Assembly: GCF_010093595.1 (NCBI RefSeq)
Contig: NW_022985440.1
Coordinates: 1,144,089-1,208,088, forward strand
Source: Mytilinidion resinicola
Lineage: Eukaryota > Ascomycota > Dothideomycetes > Mytilinidiales > Mytilinidiaceae
DNA length: 64,000 bases
Direction of reading: 5' to 3'
The notes under the pieces are model-generated. The model was not told the origin of the DNA and ran no database searches. It saw only the letters and a program-made list of their open reading frames with translations. The translations under genes and the position numbers were made by a program. This document shows, one piece after another, positions 1-12,121 of this stretch; within the stretch, counting starts at the first letter, position 1; the number at the start of each line of letters is the position of its first letter.

Positions 1-560
1 GGAAGCTATCTGCGACGTGTTACGAGCTCATCCACGTGGTACGATTAGTGCACGATCCCTGACATTTTGCTTTTTATTCCTCCAGGGCTGATAAGGTGCA
101 CAGTGAAGCAAGTCAACTATCCCAAGTACAGCCCCACGCGGCCGTTTTACGATCAGTGTCGTAATCCTAACGGGGGCTATGGCGGCCTGCTATCCGCTAC
201 CTTCTATTCGACGGCAGATGCGGTGGCGTTCTTTGACCACATTGACACGGCCAAGGGCCCGAGTCTTGGGACGAATTTTACATTAAGGTTAGCTGACATT
301 CGATGTCGCTCTCACCCTGGGATCTTCCCGTGCGCTAACATGTGGCTGTAGTTCTCCCTATGTAATTCTTGCCCACTATTCGGAACTGGATTGGGTAAGC
401 ACCCCACTTCTGCAAGGCATTCGCATGATAATGAAACTGAAACTCCTAGGCTGCGTCTTTTGGTGTCGAAACAGACCTAGTCAGGTTCAGTGTTGGTCTC
501 GAGGATACCAAAGAGTTGGTAGACACGTTCGAGCGGGCATTGGAGGCAATTCCGCAGTGA
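1..560 (+). CDS. Cystathionine gamma-synthase-like PLP enzyme, C-terminal part
   Basis: This is the 3' end of a Cys/Met-metabolism PLP-dependent enzyme; the 5' part lies outside the window. Exons fitted by phase are <1-38, 104-287, 352-394 and 450-560, with GT-AG introns of 65, 64 and 55 bp. Spliced, it reads through the family's C-terminal landmarks: a YPKYSP stretch, GGYGGLLS, KGPSLGTNFTL, ILAHYSELDW and VRFSVGLED. The SLGTNFTL block is what I know from cystathionine gamma-synthases (yeast Str2 type), which condense an activated homoserine with cysteine during transsulfuration. A methionine gamma-lyase-like family member cannot be excluded, because the catalytic lysine region is missing. 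The gene ends in TGA at 558-560 and no gene follows for 3.8 kb. Confidence 0.88.
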
Positions 561-3500
561 AAATGAACAGTCAACCTGAAACAAACGACTGATGGGAGGT
601 GGAGAGAAGGATGAGGACGGCGTGAGGATTCTGGCACCAGATCGGCGCGGTTCCTTCAGAGGAGAATTTTCAAGATGTTGGGCTGGGCCAGGTTCACGAG
701 CACCGACTCCTCAGCCCCCTACCTACCAAGGGGACGTAGCGGGAGAATGACAGACAGGGAGCACCTGGAAAGACGACCTGGGTGCTGCAGGCATGGCGTT
801 GGGTGGCGAAGGCGTGATGTATCACAGGGATGGGGCTTCGGAGTCCGCAAGGCAGACTCGGTGTCAGGCGCCGCTGAGACGGACGGAATGACAGTACCTG
901 GGCATCGATGGAAGGTCCGAGTGGCATGGGCCTGCTGGCCCTGGCCAAGAGCGAAGTCGGAGGTTTTTCAACAAACACCTCGCGGCTGGAGGGTCTGCCC
1001 GTTTTGATTTAGAGCCTGGAAGCATATCCCTTAGCTTATCCTTTCCGCAGCGTTTGCGGGGTTGCCGTGCCGTGAAGCTGCAGCGGGCATCTGGCGGAGA
1101 AGATGCCTCTTACGTGTCGGACTCGCCGACGGTAAGGTTCCAAGAGACTCCCATAGTGCGGGGACGTCGTGGGTGTGCATCTCAGGGGCGCCACAGCGTA
1201 AGTCCGAGAGGGCCGACGGCGGAGTGGGCAGACGGCAGGCAAGCTCACCACGCCAGGAGCCAGGTCTGCGGGTGTGGCATCCAGGATGGGCCGGCGAGCA
1301 GCGAGTTGCAGGCGCCGGCCGGTGGAGAATCGCGTGACATGTGCAGCAGCAAGGAACGCTAGACGGGACAGCGTGCGGCGATGGCGCCGTCCTGAATAGC
1401 AGTTCCATCTGATAGGCAAGCCGGACTCAGCACCTGGGCTGTCGGTTGGGCCGAGAGCAGCACACGGCATGCCGTGGAAACATGAAACACATGCATCTAG
1501 CGGTGGCCGCGCGCGGTGTGGGCGCTAGGTACTAAGGGGGGCATTTCTGCGAGCCGGGGAGTGCCGTCTTGCAGTTCGTGATGCTGATTTAAGCAGTGAG
1601 GCACCATCTGCAGCGCCGTAGCGCGATCGACACTCGAGCCTAGGTGTGGATGCAGATAGAGATCTGATCGATGAAGCCGCTGCCGAAAGAAAAGAACCGT
1701 CAGCATCTAAAGCTGAAAACGGGAGCATTTAGAGCTCAGATTGGTTGGCCCATGGGCCGCATCGTGCATAATCAAGAGCGCTCGAATCAGCGCAGCGATT
1801 TAAGTTCCAAGCCACAATCGAAGCCGTCCTGGGTGGTTTCCCAGTCTTGCCCGCTGGAAAAGGCACAGCGATGTTCCCAATGCAGGTTCGATGGTGCACA
1901 TCAACGGCTGCATGTGCACTCGCCGTCCATCGGCGTCGGTTCGGAGTGAATAGGCACGTACTCCAGCGCCTAGCTCCACGCTCTCCCACGCGGCCTGCAG
2001 GTCAGCCCTGCATCGCATGGTTACGCTCACGGCCAAGATGCATCACCCTACACCCAACAATGGCCAGGCCTGGCAAGTGAGCGACACCCTACGTACGTAC
2101 GCCAGCGTCACTGTACATACATCCAACAGGAATCCCAGCGGGTGTGCTGCGAGCTGCCCAAATCGCACGTGGATAACAGCCTCGAAAGACCACGCTACCG
2201 CCGCTTTCGCTTTCAGCCACCCGAAAACTGACTTGCGGTCCTGCGCGCACTTGCATGTCGCTGCCTTCTGCAACCCTAGTGGCCACAGCACAATCAGATT
2301 GTCGCCGCACCCGCAGAAGCCTGACTCGGGACCTGGGTGACGCCTTGGCATCGAAGCATTCGAAGCTTCTCCCGCGCGTCCTCGCATGAGGCACTTCCTC
2401 TGCGTTTGTGGAGTCCATTCGCTATACGCTATCCGCTTGGCTGCATTGTCGGGCCCTGGTCCCGGCTTCACAGGATGGCCTTGTCTAATCAGATTGTTTC
2501 TAGCGACTGGTAAAGTTCTATATCTCTGACAGCACATTGGGTATTAGATGCACACGTTTAGTAAAGAATCTTCATTCATTCAGCGTTCCCGTCAGTTCAA
2601 GAGCCACAGCTCTCTAGCTAGTCGTGACGGTAAAGAGGCGTGAGGGGCTTCAGCGTAACAGGCATAGTGCCCAGCGCTACTGATGGCGAGCGCGGACTCA
2701 TGCACGCCCACCCAATTCTCCACACCCCAGGCTTGAGGCACTGGTTCTCGACGTCGACGTTTGTCAGTCGCGCAGCAGCTGGCCTCTTCTTGGCGATTCA
2801 TCTGCAACCATCACGCCGCATCGGGAGCCGCCCTTCTCTGTGCCGTCCTACTTCGCCTCATTTCGACGTCGACAAGATTGCGTGCCAATGCTCCGTCTCC
2901 CGACCGCGCCGAAGAATTTGACGGCAACCGGGCTCGTCTTTTGATGGCAGCAGGCGGCGGCTTGTGACGGTGACCCAGCGGCGTGGTCCCCGAGCAAATC
3001 CCCTCGAGCACGGGAGCTTGATATCCGTGCGCCTCAGACGAACGAGGGCGTTTGGCTGGATACCGATCGTTGACACCTTGTTCGAAACCGCCAGCACCGT
3101 TTATATCGGGCCTCTCATCTGATCGCACTGCAGCCCACGGGAATTGCTAGTGGTTTGCTGGGCAGCGCCGAGTCCCAGCGGTGGTTGAGCGCGGCACCCG
3201 CCGGCCTGGACTCGATATCAAGTACTTTTGCTCTCCCCAGCGCCACGAGGGCGGGCATGGGGGTGGCAGGCCCAGCAGCGGCATCTCCCTGGCCCTCTGG
3301 CCAAGGGGCCTAAACAGTCCGCAGACATGCAAGTGCTGGCGGCCCGCTGTGAGGCCTGCACCAAGCTTCGTCAATGATGGCAACGCGACCCGCGGCGCAG
3401 GGAGAGTGGCAGATCTACCCCGTCGTCCCGCCCGCCAGATCTCCTTGCACCGCGTGGAGTTGCGGTGGCCGGGGCAGCAGCCAGAAAGGGCGTCGTCGGT

Positions 3501-4408
3501 AAGGCTGTTCGAAAATAGCACACGGTGCGACGTCTGAGGCTCGCCGCGGTGAGCAACAGTTTGCGTCGTCTAACGATGATCGCCGAGCACTGGTGGCGCA
3601 GCGCGAGGCTTAACCCACCACCTATTTTCGCAGAAGCAGCTTTGCCCGACAGGGCGAGTTGAAACCACCGAGCCCGCCTGGTAGGGCGCGGTGTTCCACT
3701 TGCAGCCAGGCAGTGGGGTCCTGGTGGTCGGGAAGGGAGGGGGGGGGGTGTCTGCAGCCACCAACACCAGAGCCTACAGAGCCTCCCGTTGCAGACGCGC
3801 ATGCTAGGCCTGGTATACTCCTACTAGCACACAGCTACAGCAATACTCCGCGACCCTGGAAATGCCGAAAGCCAGGTGGCTTACCGCGATCGATCAGTGT
3901 GAGGACGCCTCAGCGGCGTGAGCGCGGCAGGAATGGAGGCACGCCTCGACCGCTGCTATCTGCGGCAGCGGCCAACGGGCCCCGTGCTACAGCTCCAGGG
4001 AGGAGCATGCCACTCACTGACTGGTGCACGACCTAAAAAAACGGTCGGGAGGAGGCCCGCACCCTCTCCTCAGAATGCGCAAGGTCGGGGCCAGGAAGTG
4101 AATCCTTCAGGCACCGACCCACTAACCAGCCGCGCTCCCGGGAGAATGCTGCTAGTCCTGGTGCTAGAGCTCAGTCCAATCGCCAGCGTGATGCTCAGAT
4201 GGTCTATCTATATGTTCCTATGCTCCCCCAGCGAGGCGCAGGCTCTCCACCAACCAGCCAGTGCTACCAGTCTGCTTAAGCCTCCCCTCCGTCAGCCGCC
4301 CGTCTAGTTTTATAAAGGCACCTAATACGTCCAGATCCAGCAACCTGCCCGAGTGTAAGACCGTCCCGGCTTGTGCCTTTAACTTCCTATGTTCCCTCAC
4401 ACCAAACC
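561..4408. other. Gene-poor stretch, GC-rich, no recognisable gene
   Basis: There are only short overlapping open frames on both strands, typical of GC-rich noncoding DNA. None has a recognisable domain or a convincing start and splice structure. A guanine-rich run lies near 3730-3750, with three or more G-tracts separated by one or two bases. A TATA-like element at about 4308-4317 probably belongs to the zinc-finger gene that follows. I saw no transposase or reverse transcriptase motif. Confidence 0.6.
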
Positions 4409-5907
4409 ATGACCCCACGGTCACCCAAATCAAATAAGTCGACCACCATCTCACGCAGACTTAGATCCAGAGCTAGCCAGCATCTCTCCATACAGCCGCC
4501 CGAGCTCCCTCAGATTCGCAACTTGCGCTCCCGCCGCGCCGCAACAGCAGCAGCATCCTCCAGGAATCCCCCCGCTGGACAGCTATCCGCCATATCTGTC
4601 ACTTCGCGACCAGAGCCCCATCACGAGGCTGCCTGGGATCCTCCAGAGCTCCCACAGTCCTTTCAACGTGTCCGAACCTCACACTCGACAGTATACGAGC
4701 CCCACCTCGAGTCGCATTCAAATTCGCTGCTTTCCCAGCCCATCGACTCGTACAGCTCTGAACAGCTTCCTCCGCCAACCCTATCTTCCTACAACACCGA
4801 GGCACGCCAGTACCATATTCAGGCATCACCAGCGCCAGACCTCCCTTCACTCCAGCTTTCCCAGTTCTCAGAGCACCCCACTTCCGGTGAATTCGATCTG
4901 CGCCTTGCAGCAGGCCCCGGCCTTCAATCCAACCAGCAAGTGGATTTACAGAATATGAGGTAACTTCCGAAGGCCTGAGCTACAACAGATCACTCAACTG
5001 ACCTTTTCCAGTGCTATTGACTTCATGGTTCCTTCGCATTACGGTTCCATGGATCAGTACGGTTCTTCCGCCCCGCTAGACTCTCACAGTAAGAATCTCC
5101 TCGGGATTGAGTTAAGAGTCATGTTAATGATGCTCTCAGGCTACCAAATGCGACAGCAGTCACAATCATCGGCAGGATACGCTCCAGCCTATGTCTCGAG
5201 TCCGCCATTACGGAGTCAGTCAGGTCGGTCAGAGGCGGGGATGCCACCATACCAATCAACTTCAATACCTCGTTCCCCTTACCAGCAGCCACTCGGACCT
5301 ATGCGCGGAAGTCCAACACCAATGTCATACCCCCCAGGATCAAGCGACTCATCTGCAATCATCGGCACTCCTCCAGCACATTCATACGGTTATCCTGCAA
5401 TGCAACCCACCCTACCAAACCAGCCTATCAGCTCACTGGGAAACCACGGGTCTAGCTATCCACCGTAAGTTCCAAGATCTACAGGCGGCGAAGAAAGCCT
5501 TGCTTACAGTAAGCAACAGAGCCGACGCATACCCTCCAACTAGCTACGAGATGGCCTATGGGTCTCTCCCCACAACCATGTACCCACCTTCAGCAACGCC
5601 CGCCTACTCCTACGACCACATGGCGCAGCCCAATCCCGCAGCAGGCGGCCTGTCCTCCTCGCCGGAGCAGCGTAACGTACGTGTACTCAACCAACGGCCC
5701 AAGCCGCAGTGCTGGGAACACGGCTGTAACGGACGGCAATTCTCAACCTTCAGCAACCTCCTACGGCACCAGCGCGAGAAGTCTGGAACGGCGGCGAAGA
5801 GCTACTGCCCTCGGTGCGGCGCTGAATTCACGCGCACGACGGCGCGCAACGGACACATGGCCCACGAGAAGTGCAAGTCCCGGCGGCCGTCCGACGCAAG
5901 CCAGTAA
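4409..5907 (+). CDS. C2H2-type zinc-finger transcription factor
   Basis: Well-supported exons are 4756-4959, 5012-5088, 5140-5464 and 5520-5907, all GT-AG and phase-consistent. The last exon carries two zinc fingers near the C terminus: a first Cys-x4-Cys finger (CWEHGC, then a histidine in LLRHQRE) and a second Cys-x2-Cys finger (CPRCG, then HMAHEKC). It ends in basic KSRRP. The remainder is low-complexity Ser/Pro/Tyr/Gln, as in nuclear regulators. The 5' end is uncertain. The frame open over about 4413-4690 has better codon third positions and joins 4756 through a 65 bp intron (4691-4755, donor GTATAC). However, no ATG in that frame is visible without an extra upstream intron. The first ATG (4389) opens a 7-codon uORF whose TGA overlaps the ATG at 4409, which I use only as a nominal start. 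DNA target unknown. Confidence 0.8.
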
Positions 5908-8900
5908 GCTGTAAGGCTGCGCCGATGTCGTGTCCTCATCGTCCGTGCCTCCTAAGACTCACCACGAAACTGGCGGACGCACGGGCCACTTTGAGCATCG
6001 CCGTATGCACATTCTGGCGCATGGCACAGATCATGTTTCGCACTTGGGTCTCAGCCGGCGAGGTCGCGGTGGGGGCGCGACAAAAGTGCCAGGCGCGGGT
6101 TGGATCGCAGAGAAGCAATGTGGTTCGGACTCGTCGATATCGCCCAGCATTCGACTCCTGCGAAACTCAGATCCCCATCGCCTCTCTAGTTTACCATCTA
6201 TTTGGCTTGGGACAAACGCCAGACTTCTCAGGGGGCTGTCATACACCAAAATAAGTTGCGCAGACAGCGTCGCTTTCGGAGATTGGAGCGATTTCGTGTT
6301 TCTCAGACGACGCTCTGACCCATTCGCTTCTTCGTCATTCGCTTCTTCGTAACTTGGTCCAAAAGGGGGAAAACCCCACCATCACCATTGTTACTGAGCG
6401 TTTCAAGTTTTTCTATTTATTTATTTCGCGCCTGTGCGGTTCTACGCGCTTTAGAGCGTTCTTTCTTACTCTTTCGTGAGCTTCTACACAAAGCATCTGG
6501 GCCGGCGTTTCGAGCGATTTTGCATACCAAGTACCCACCACCCATACCCCTCTCGCTTCATTCTATTTCTTTCGGAGTATTCCCCCTTGCTGGAGTTATC
6601 ATTTTTTTTACATTTCATTTCATTCTATTCTTTTCTTTTCCGTCGGCAAACACTTCCTTGCGCTTGTTGCATGCGGCTGCCTCGCACAAAGATCTGCACC
6701 GGGGATCGTCGTCGCTGCGCGAGGCTGTGCGGCCCCCGTCAGGTCATGCTGTGTACTGTAGCACAGCCAACACCGCTTCTTCCACACCACACAAAACATA
6801 ACCCGCAAAGAACACATCTCTTTAATCTTCTCATCTTATCTCAGCAATGAAGGATTAGCCACATTGCATGATCGATCGACCTTCACCGGACCCGGGCTGG
6901 ACAGTGCTTCAACGCCATACCGCAGCTGGGTGGGGGCTTGGTGAGAGCCGGGTAGGTAGGCGGTCGGGCTGTGCTATACGCTGGCTCGCTGGCTCGCTTG
7001 CTCTCTTCACTGGGGTCCCGCTGTGGGCGACATGGGCTGGTGCTCATTTATTTGCTACTTTTCGAGTTTTGCCGGCTGGGCGAGGCTGAGCTGGGCTTAC
7101 ATACATTCGCGGTGGCGAAGAGTGAAGGGGCTTACTTTTCCACCCACTGCGCATACCCTTTTTGTTTTCTTTTCCTTGCTGCCTGGTTGGGCATTACTGG
7201 GTTCGGTTAGAATAGAGGATGGAGGGGACCTTTCTTGAAGCTACTGTACTGTATTTCTCGCTGCCTTGTATAACGCATGAAATATGAAACTATGAATACA
7301 TAAACATCCTACTACCTTGTGTGTGGTTTCTGTGCTAATGATGTAATCGGTAGATACTGGACGTTTGCGGCGGTTAGGAACTAATGCACCCCACTCACCC
7401 CAAGCGCAACCCCGACAAGCCCATGAAACGACCCACGCATCAACGGCCTCCAAATCTCCCCACGTTGGCGGTGGCTGGTTTCCCCTCTACAGCCAGCCAT
7501 CAGGACCCTCTCTAACGACTCGCGGACTCGCACGTGCGCTGTTTTTTTTCTCGGCCGTACCCGCAGTCGGATCATGTTTGTTCTAGACGTTAGCGAATAC
7601 GAGAGCTTCGAGATTATAAGATCATAAGATCATAAGATCATAGTCGGGCTTCGGGGCGTTCGAACCGATCCGAATCGCTCGGGCGCGGGTGTCCTATCCT
7701 ATCATAGCGTGCATCTGAACGAACGGCGATGGCTCTCGTATCGAACCGCCAGCTTGCACTCGTTATGCTTGATTCGCTTCCCTGTCGCTGATCGAACCTG
7801 CGTTGCGTCTGCGATTGCGTGGGTTCCTGCGTCGCGCTGGATAGGACTCGTTTTGGATTATGGGAGTTTTACGAGCGGGAAATCACGAGACGTTCATTTT
7901 CCTCCGAGTCGTTGGGGGGTCGGGCCCGTGGAAGAAGAAGGCCGTTGAGAATAGCGCGTCGAGGTTGATAAATGGCTCGTGGAGCATAGACACTTGTCCT
8001 TGGGGGGAGGCTAAGAAGTTGGGTTGGTGTTGGGCGGTGTTGGAAGTTTGATTGATATACCAACGAGTCTGTGCTCACGCACTGGCGACAGCGCTCACGT
8101 GCCCCCCTCTTGCTTTCGTGATGCCACTTGTGGAATTCTCAAATATTCGGTTGATATTCGGCTACTATGCACGTTAATGTATAGATCTACTGTGGGAACG
8201 CTTTCTCTAGTATGTATTAGGCCTGTATAGGCCTTTCCTATATATATATATATATAGACTAGCTAGATTCCTATATAAAATTTATATCTATTATCCTCTA
8301 ATTTCTTATATTGCGTGGTCGGAAATATCATACACTATAACTAGCTTCGGTGTTGAGTTGTTCGTTCTGCTCCGATGTGTTTGTAAGCTAGTCTACTTGT
8401 ACGAGACCGACCGTCTCCGCATGGGGTGCGAATCCCAAAACCAAGTCCACGCTTCAGGGGTGCAGGAGGTTAAGAGAGGCGCGTGCGGCGCGCCAAGACA
8501 CCTAATCTTGGATATCGCGCGATATTGCAGGGTGCGACAGTAGTATGGCACACACCAGGACCAGTTCGTGGTTTGGCCTTTGATGAAGGGGCGGGAGGTT
8601 CCAGGACTGGCTGTTCTAGTTGCTGTAATGAGCAATTCCCGTTTTGGAGCCTCGATCCCCGGCTCATGGCAGCGGGAAAGCCACCGACAGAGGGCATCTG
8701 CAGCTCGAGAGTATTATCTATTCGCATCCTGGTGAAACGGTCGTGCTGCGCAGAGTCGCCGAGTCACCGAGTCGCCGACCCCTGCTTTTCCTTGGTACAT
8801 ATGAAGCATGCGTGTGACGGACCGTGGACCGCCGTGCACACCGGCTTCTGACCTGACGCGCGGGTAATATGCATATCAACGTGTGGTGGAATCTTGTATA

Positions 8901-10290
8901 ACTCGATGAGTTGGGGCCAATCACTCGGCCCGATGAGCGACCTAGCGAATAGGGCTCTCTGGCAAGGCTTGCGGTGTGTGGGGACTGTGCTAACGTAAGG
9001 ACGGCTGGGCTGCGCCGCAGTCAAAACAGAGTGCTGACAGGCGTGTCAGGTCTGTCCTGGGCTGGAAGGATGAGGCGACGAGCATTGAAGTGGCAGGGGG
9101 CGCCATGGGGAAGTGCTGGTGGCATGGAGAAATCGGTGTCTAGGGTGATTGAGTTGAGAAAAAGGTCGCACACAACGGGCATGGTACAGCACACCCCCGT
9201 CCCAGAACGCGCCCAGCAAGGCCGAACCGGCGACCAGCCCTGGCCCATGGACATGACTTCGTGGAAAGTCCGCGGCGGTGCGGAGTGCCACTGCGCGGAA
9301 ACCCGCATCCACCGCCGTCTTCGTCGGTGATTCCAAAAGCCCGACGCTACGTACCAAGGCTCCTGAATGTGGAGAACAGGCCCCTCGAGGTCGAGAGCAT
9401 GTACGGTGCCGCACTCTTGGTTGGAGCAAACGGCACCACGATCAGCTCTACTCCGCCCCTCCTCGGCGTCGCAACGTGCTCTCAACGCCCGGCTCAACCA
9501 CTCGGACACGGCATCGGCATCAAACGAAACCATGCGGCATCGCATCGCATCATGCGGCATCTTCACACCGCCGCAGCGCGTCAAAAGAGGCCCAAGACCG
9601 CAAGACACGCCCTCGGATCGGATCAGGCGGCGGACGGGCTGATGTGCGTCGTCGCAGTGCGGGAGGATCGAAAGAGGTGGCGACGGCGGGCGGGAGGATT
9701 GGCCAACGGCCTTCCTGCCGTGCTTGCGCAAGGTGTTGAAGGATCGTGATGCCGGCCGTGAGGTGCAGTAGGCCAAAGGCTCACCAAGAAGGCCGTGGAC
9801 GCCCCGACGAACTGGGCGCCGGGCTGCTGCTCGAGTCCCTGACAGGTGGTACCAGGGGCCTTGGGCCCTGCTTTGCGGGACAGGGTCGGGGGGTCGCACG
9901 TGCTATCCTTGTCGATATGACAGAGTAGGACAGGAGAGTTGGTGAGGCTGTCGGGTTCCGTCGTCGTCAGACCGCCCCATCTCTCTCAAGGTTCCGAAAC
10001 ACTTCTTTTATTGCATCGCACTGCTATTTCGGCTCCCTTCGTCGCTTCTGGCTTGGCTGGCGCCCCAGTTGTAAGCGTTAATGCTGAGCTAATAATACAT
10101 TGTACACAGCCTCAACTCCATGTTCCAGGAAAATGCCCATACCACTTTCGGCAACCAGATGGCATGTCGAAATAACCTTATGAAGTCATTTCCCTTAAAC
10201 CCACGCAAGCCTCGTGCTTCAACTCTAGCAAGTGTCATGAGTAGACACTATTTTTGTATGTCTCGTACTATTCGCTTTCGCTAAACGACA
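5908..10290. other. Gene-poor stretch with simple repeats
   Basis: No gene is recognised over 4.4 kb. A pyrimidine-rich block at about 6390-6850 looks like a fungal promoter and leader, ending in CTCAGCA before an ATG at 6847 that reads only three codons before TAG. Three copies of the 8-mer ATAAGATC lie at 7616-7639, and a TA dinucleotide run lies near 8240-8258. Long frames on the minus strand around 9021-9899 have no recognisable domain and are probably chance frames in GC-rich DNA. Confidence 0.55.
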
Positions 10291-11469
10291 TCATCGGTAC
10301 GAGTCAACGAGAAGGTGACTGCGCCTCCTGGGAAGATCTGGAGACCCGCTTTGAATGGAAGATGGGGCTCTCTGCTCACGCCGTTGGTGTTGCCCTCGTG
10401 GTCTGGGCGTCTTTGCTTTCAGACGAAAGCTTCCATCACCACATAGTATCGAACATGTGTCTGCGCTTGAAGGGCTGAAGGACTTTTTCACCTGCTCGCC
10501 GCAGGGGCAGACTTTGGTGGTCGTAGCATCGAGGTACTTCCCCCAAATCGTTATTAACGACCTTTGATCGTCTTCATGCTGCATCTCATATGGAAGAGTC
10601 TGCTTTAATGTCTGGTTGTTTGACAGCCAGGCAGCAATGATCACTTTCGACATATCTGGTCGCTCGAGAGCTACTCCTAGATCCCCCACGAAGCTTGTCC
10701 AGAAAGTCGATAGTTTCTGTTTTCTAGGATTGCTCGATGCAGTCATCGTACGCAACGAGCTTATCTTTTTAGGAAGCAGATTCACATTCGAAAACGCGGC
10801 ACCATACAATATGCACGACGAGAGAGCAAACATGAAGGTGATGCAGTTCGGAGGGATGACGATCGTTTCGCCCGCGATCTGGGTGAGGACAATACCTCCC
10901 TTGAATTGTGGGTGGAGGTCGTCGAAGGAGGTATTCTCTCGCCATTCCGACACCCGCAATGCCATGATGTTGTCCGCACTCGGCGGATATACAACCCATA
11001 ACAGAACACCTTCCGCAATGTTGTATAACAAGAAACTATCGCTGTGGCGTAGGTTGGATTCCGCAAATTTAGAGAACACAAATGCAGAGAAGGCAGACGG
11101 GTAGGCATTCCAATCAGAGAGGAAGGCAGGTTTGATGAAGTATCTAGACAGCGCTGGCACCCTTTGCCCAATGAAGAACGTACCCATCTGACTAGTGAGT
11201 GCAGTGGTGCCGTCACTCTGCAGAGTCTCGATGATGAGTCGAAAAGCAGTGCCTTTGTCGACGTCCAGATCGGCACCATTCTGATAGACGCTAGGGGGGA
11301 AGGGATAGTCAAGGATTCCGCCAAGTAGAACATCATGGACATCATGTAGACAATGCAGCTCGCCTCTCCACGGAACACATTCGAATTGCAAAATCTTGGG
11401 AGCATCCAAAGGCGTGGGTCCAAAATCGGCCTGCCAATCCGACGAGGAAGGTTTGCAGACAACACTCAC
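10291..11469 (-). CDS. Hypothetical protein, possibly JmjC-like (cupin fold)
   Basis: This is a long open frame on the minus strand, reliable from about 11430 down to the stop at 10291. Around the middle it has an HSD followed by LLYNIAEGVLLWVVYP, then GETIVIPPNC and LYGAAF. These match the order of the JmjC fold's HxD strand, the glycine/tryptophan strand and the GE..vPP turn. If so, the second metal-binding histidine, expected just after PPNC, is Thr here, so catalytic activity is doubtful. There is no ATG at the 5' edge: the frame begins at GTG (11469), which is also a GTGAGT donor-like site. The first exon is therefore probably upstream (see the next entry). The C-terminal 60 residues are basic and low-complexity. 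It lies next to the Fot1-like element. Function not established. Confidence 0.45.
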   Translation of the reverse strand: MSVVCKPSSSDWQADFGPTPLDAPKILQFECVPWRGELHCLHDVHDVLLGGILDYPFPPSVYQNGADLDVDKGTAFRLIIETLQSDGTTALTSQMGTFFIGQRVPALSRYFIKPAFLSDWNAYPSAFSAFVFSKFAESNLRHSDSFLLYNIAEGVLLWVVYPPSADNIMALRVSEWRENTSFDDLHPQFKGGIVLTQIAGETIVIPPNCITFMFALSSCILYGAAFSNVNLLPKKISSLRTMTASSNPRKQKLSTFWTSFVGDLGVALERPDMSKVIIAAWLSNNQTLKQTLPYEMQHEDDQRSLITIWGKYLDATTTKVCPCGEQVKKSFSPSSADTCSILCGDGSFRLKAKTPRPRGQHQRREQRAPSSIQSGSPDLPRRRSHLLVDSYR

Positions 11470-11777
11470 GCTTGAATCCAGAAGCGACTGGAGAACACAT
11501 CTGTCGTCGGTGTGTATTTTCTGGCCGATACCCTTTTCACACGGGTGAAAGTATCCGATGCCTGTGCTGGCACTTCCGTGAAAGATTGATGGCCGCGTGA
11601 AAAGGGTTCACTGTGCTGATTTTGGTCACGTTTTATGAATAAGAGGCCGCAGTCGTCGCAACTCCAGTGAGGTTGAGTTTCATGGTTCTTGACCCGAAAT
11701 CTGCGCCCCCTCCAAGAGCAGTTGGCGTACAGGCACCTATACTGTAGATTACGAGACGTTCCTGCAGGCGATTGCAA
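11466..11777 (-). CDS. Cys/His-rich open frame, possible upstream exon of the JmjC-like gene
   Basis: The roughly 100-codon frame contains CLYANC, then HWSCDDCG and a later histidine (NQHSEP), arranged like a degenerate zinc finger. It ends beside the JmjC-like frame. A GTGAGT at 11469 is an attractive donor but does not keep frame with the acceptor at 11431. A GTATCG donor at 11531 would join in frame, giving a 101 bp intron. An acceptor-like CTGCAG near 11767 suggests yet another exon upstream, because no ATG opens this frame. Gene structure unresolved. Confidence 0.3.
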   Translation of the reverse strand: MQSPAGTSRNLQYRCLYANCSWRGRRFRVKNHETQPHWSCDDCGLLFIKRDQNQHSEPFSRGHQSFTEVPAQASDTFTRVKRVSARKYTPTTDVFSSRFWIQA

Positions 11778-12068
11778 ATCTTAAGGACGATCAATAGGGG
11801 TCAACAAGTATTGGGGACTACATGGAGGGTACCTCCTTCAGTGCCATACGTACCGCATGATTATATGTGTTCAGCAAGGTGGGGTTCAACGAAATAGAAG
11901 GACTATTGCCGTCGCCGGTAAACAACTAAATTGCGAATATTGATATCTTTTTCTTTTCGAGAAACTCTTTCTACTATGGAAGTGGGAGTGGGTTTCTTTC
12001 CTTCTACTCATCCGGAGAATAGCAATGGAGTTCGCAAACGAAGATGGAAGGCAAGTTTTGCAGATGTG

Positions 12069-12121
12069 ATAACGTACTTCACAAGCGAGTCGGCCACACA
12101 AGCGAGTCGGCCACCTCATCA
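12069..12121 (+). repeat. Left terminal inverted repeat of the Fot1-like element
   Basis: The match includes the flanking TA. It begins ACGTACTTC after the TA and holds a tandem 17-mer starting ACAAGCGAG. It is an exact reverse complement of 13859-13911. Confidence 0.92.

Noticed and set aside
2043..2537. 164-codon minus-strand frame in the left gene-poor stretch
   Set aside because: Overlaps other frames of similar length, no family resemblance, no splice support.
4691..4755. Frameshift mutation in the zinc-finger gene
   Set aside because: A GT-AG intron of normal size explains the change of frame without invoking a mutation.
9021..9899. 292-codon frame on the minus strand
   Set aside because: No recognisable domain, unusual Arg/Ser/Pro/Cys/His-rich composition, and equally long frames on the other strand. 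Most likely a chance frame in GC-rich DNA.
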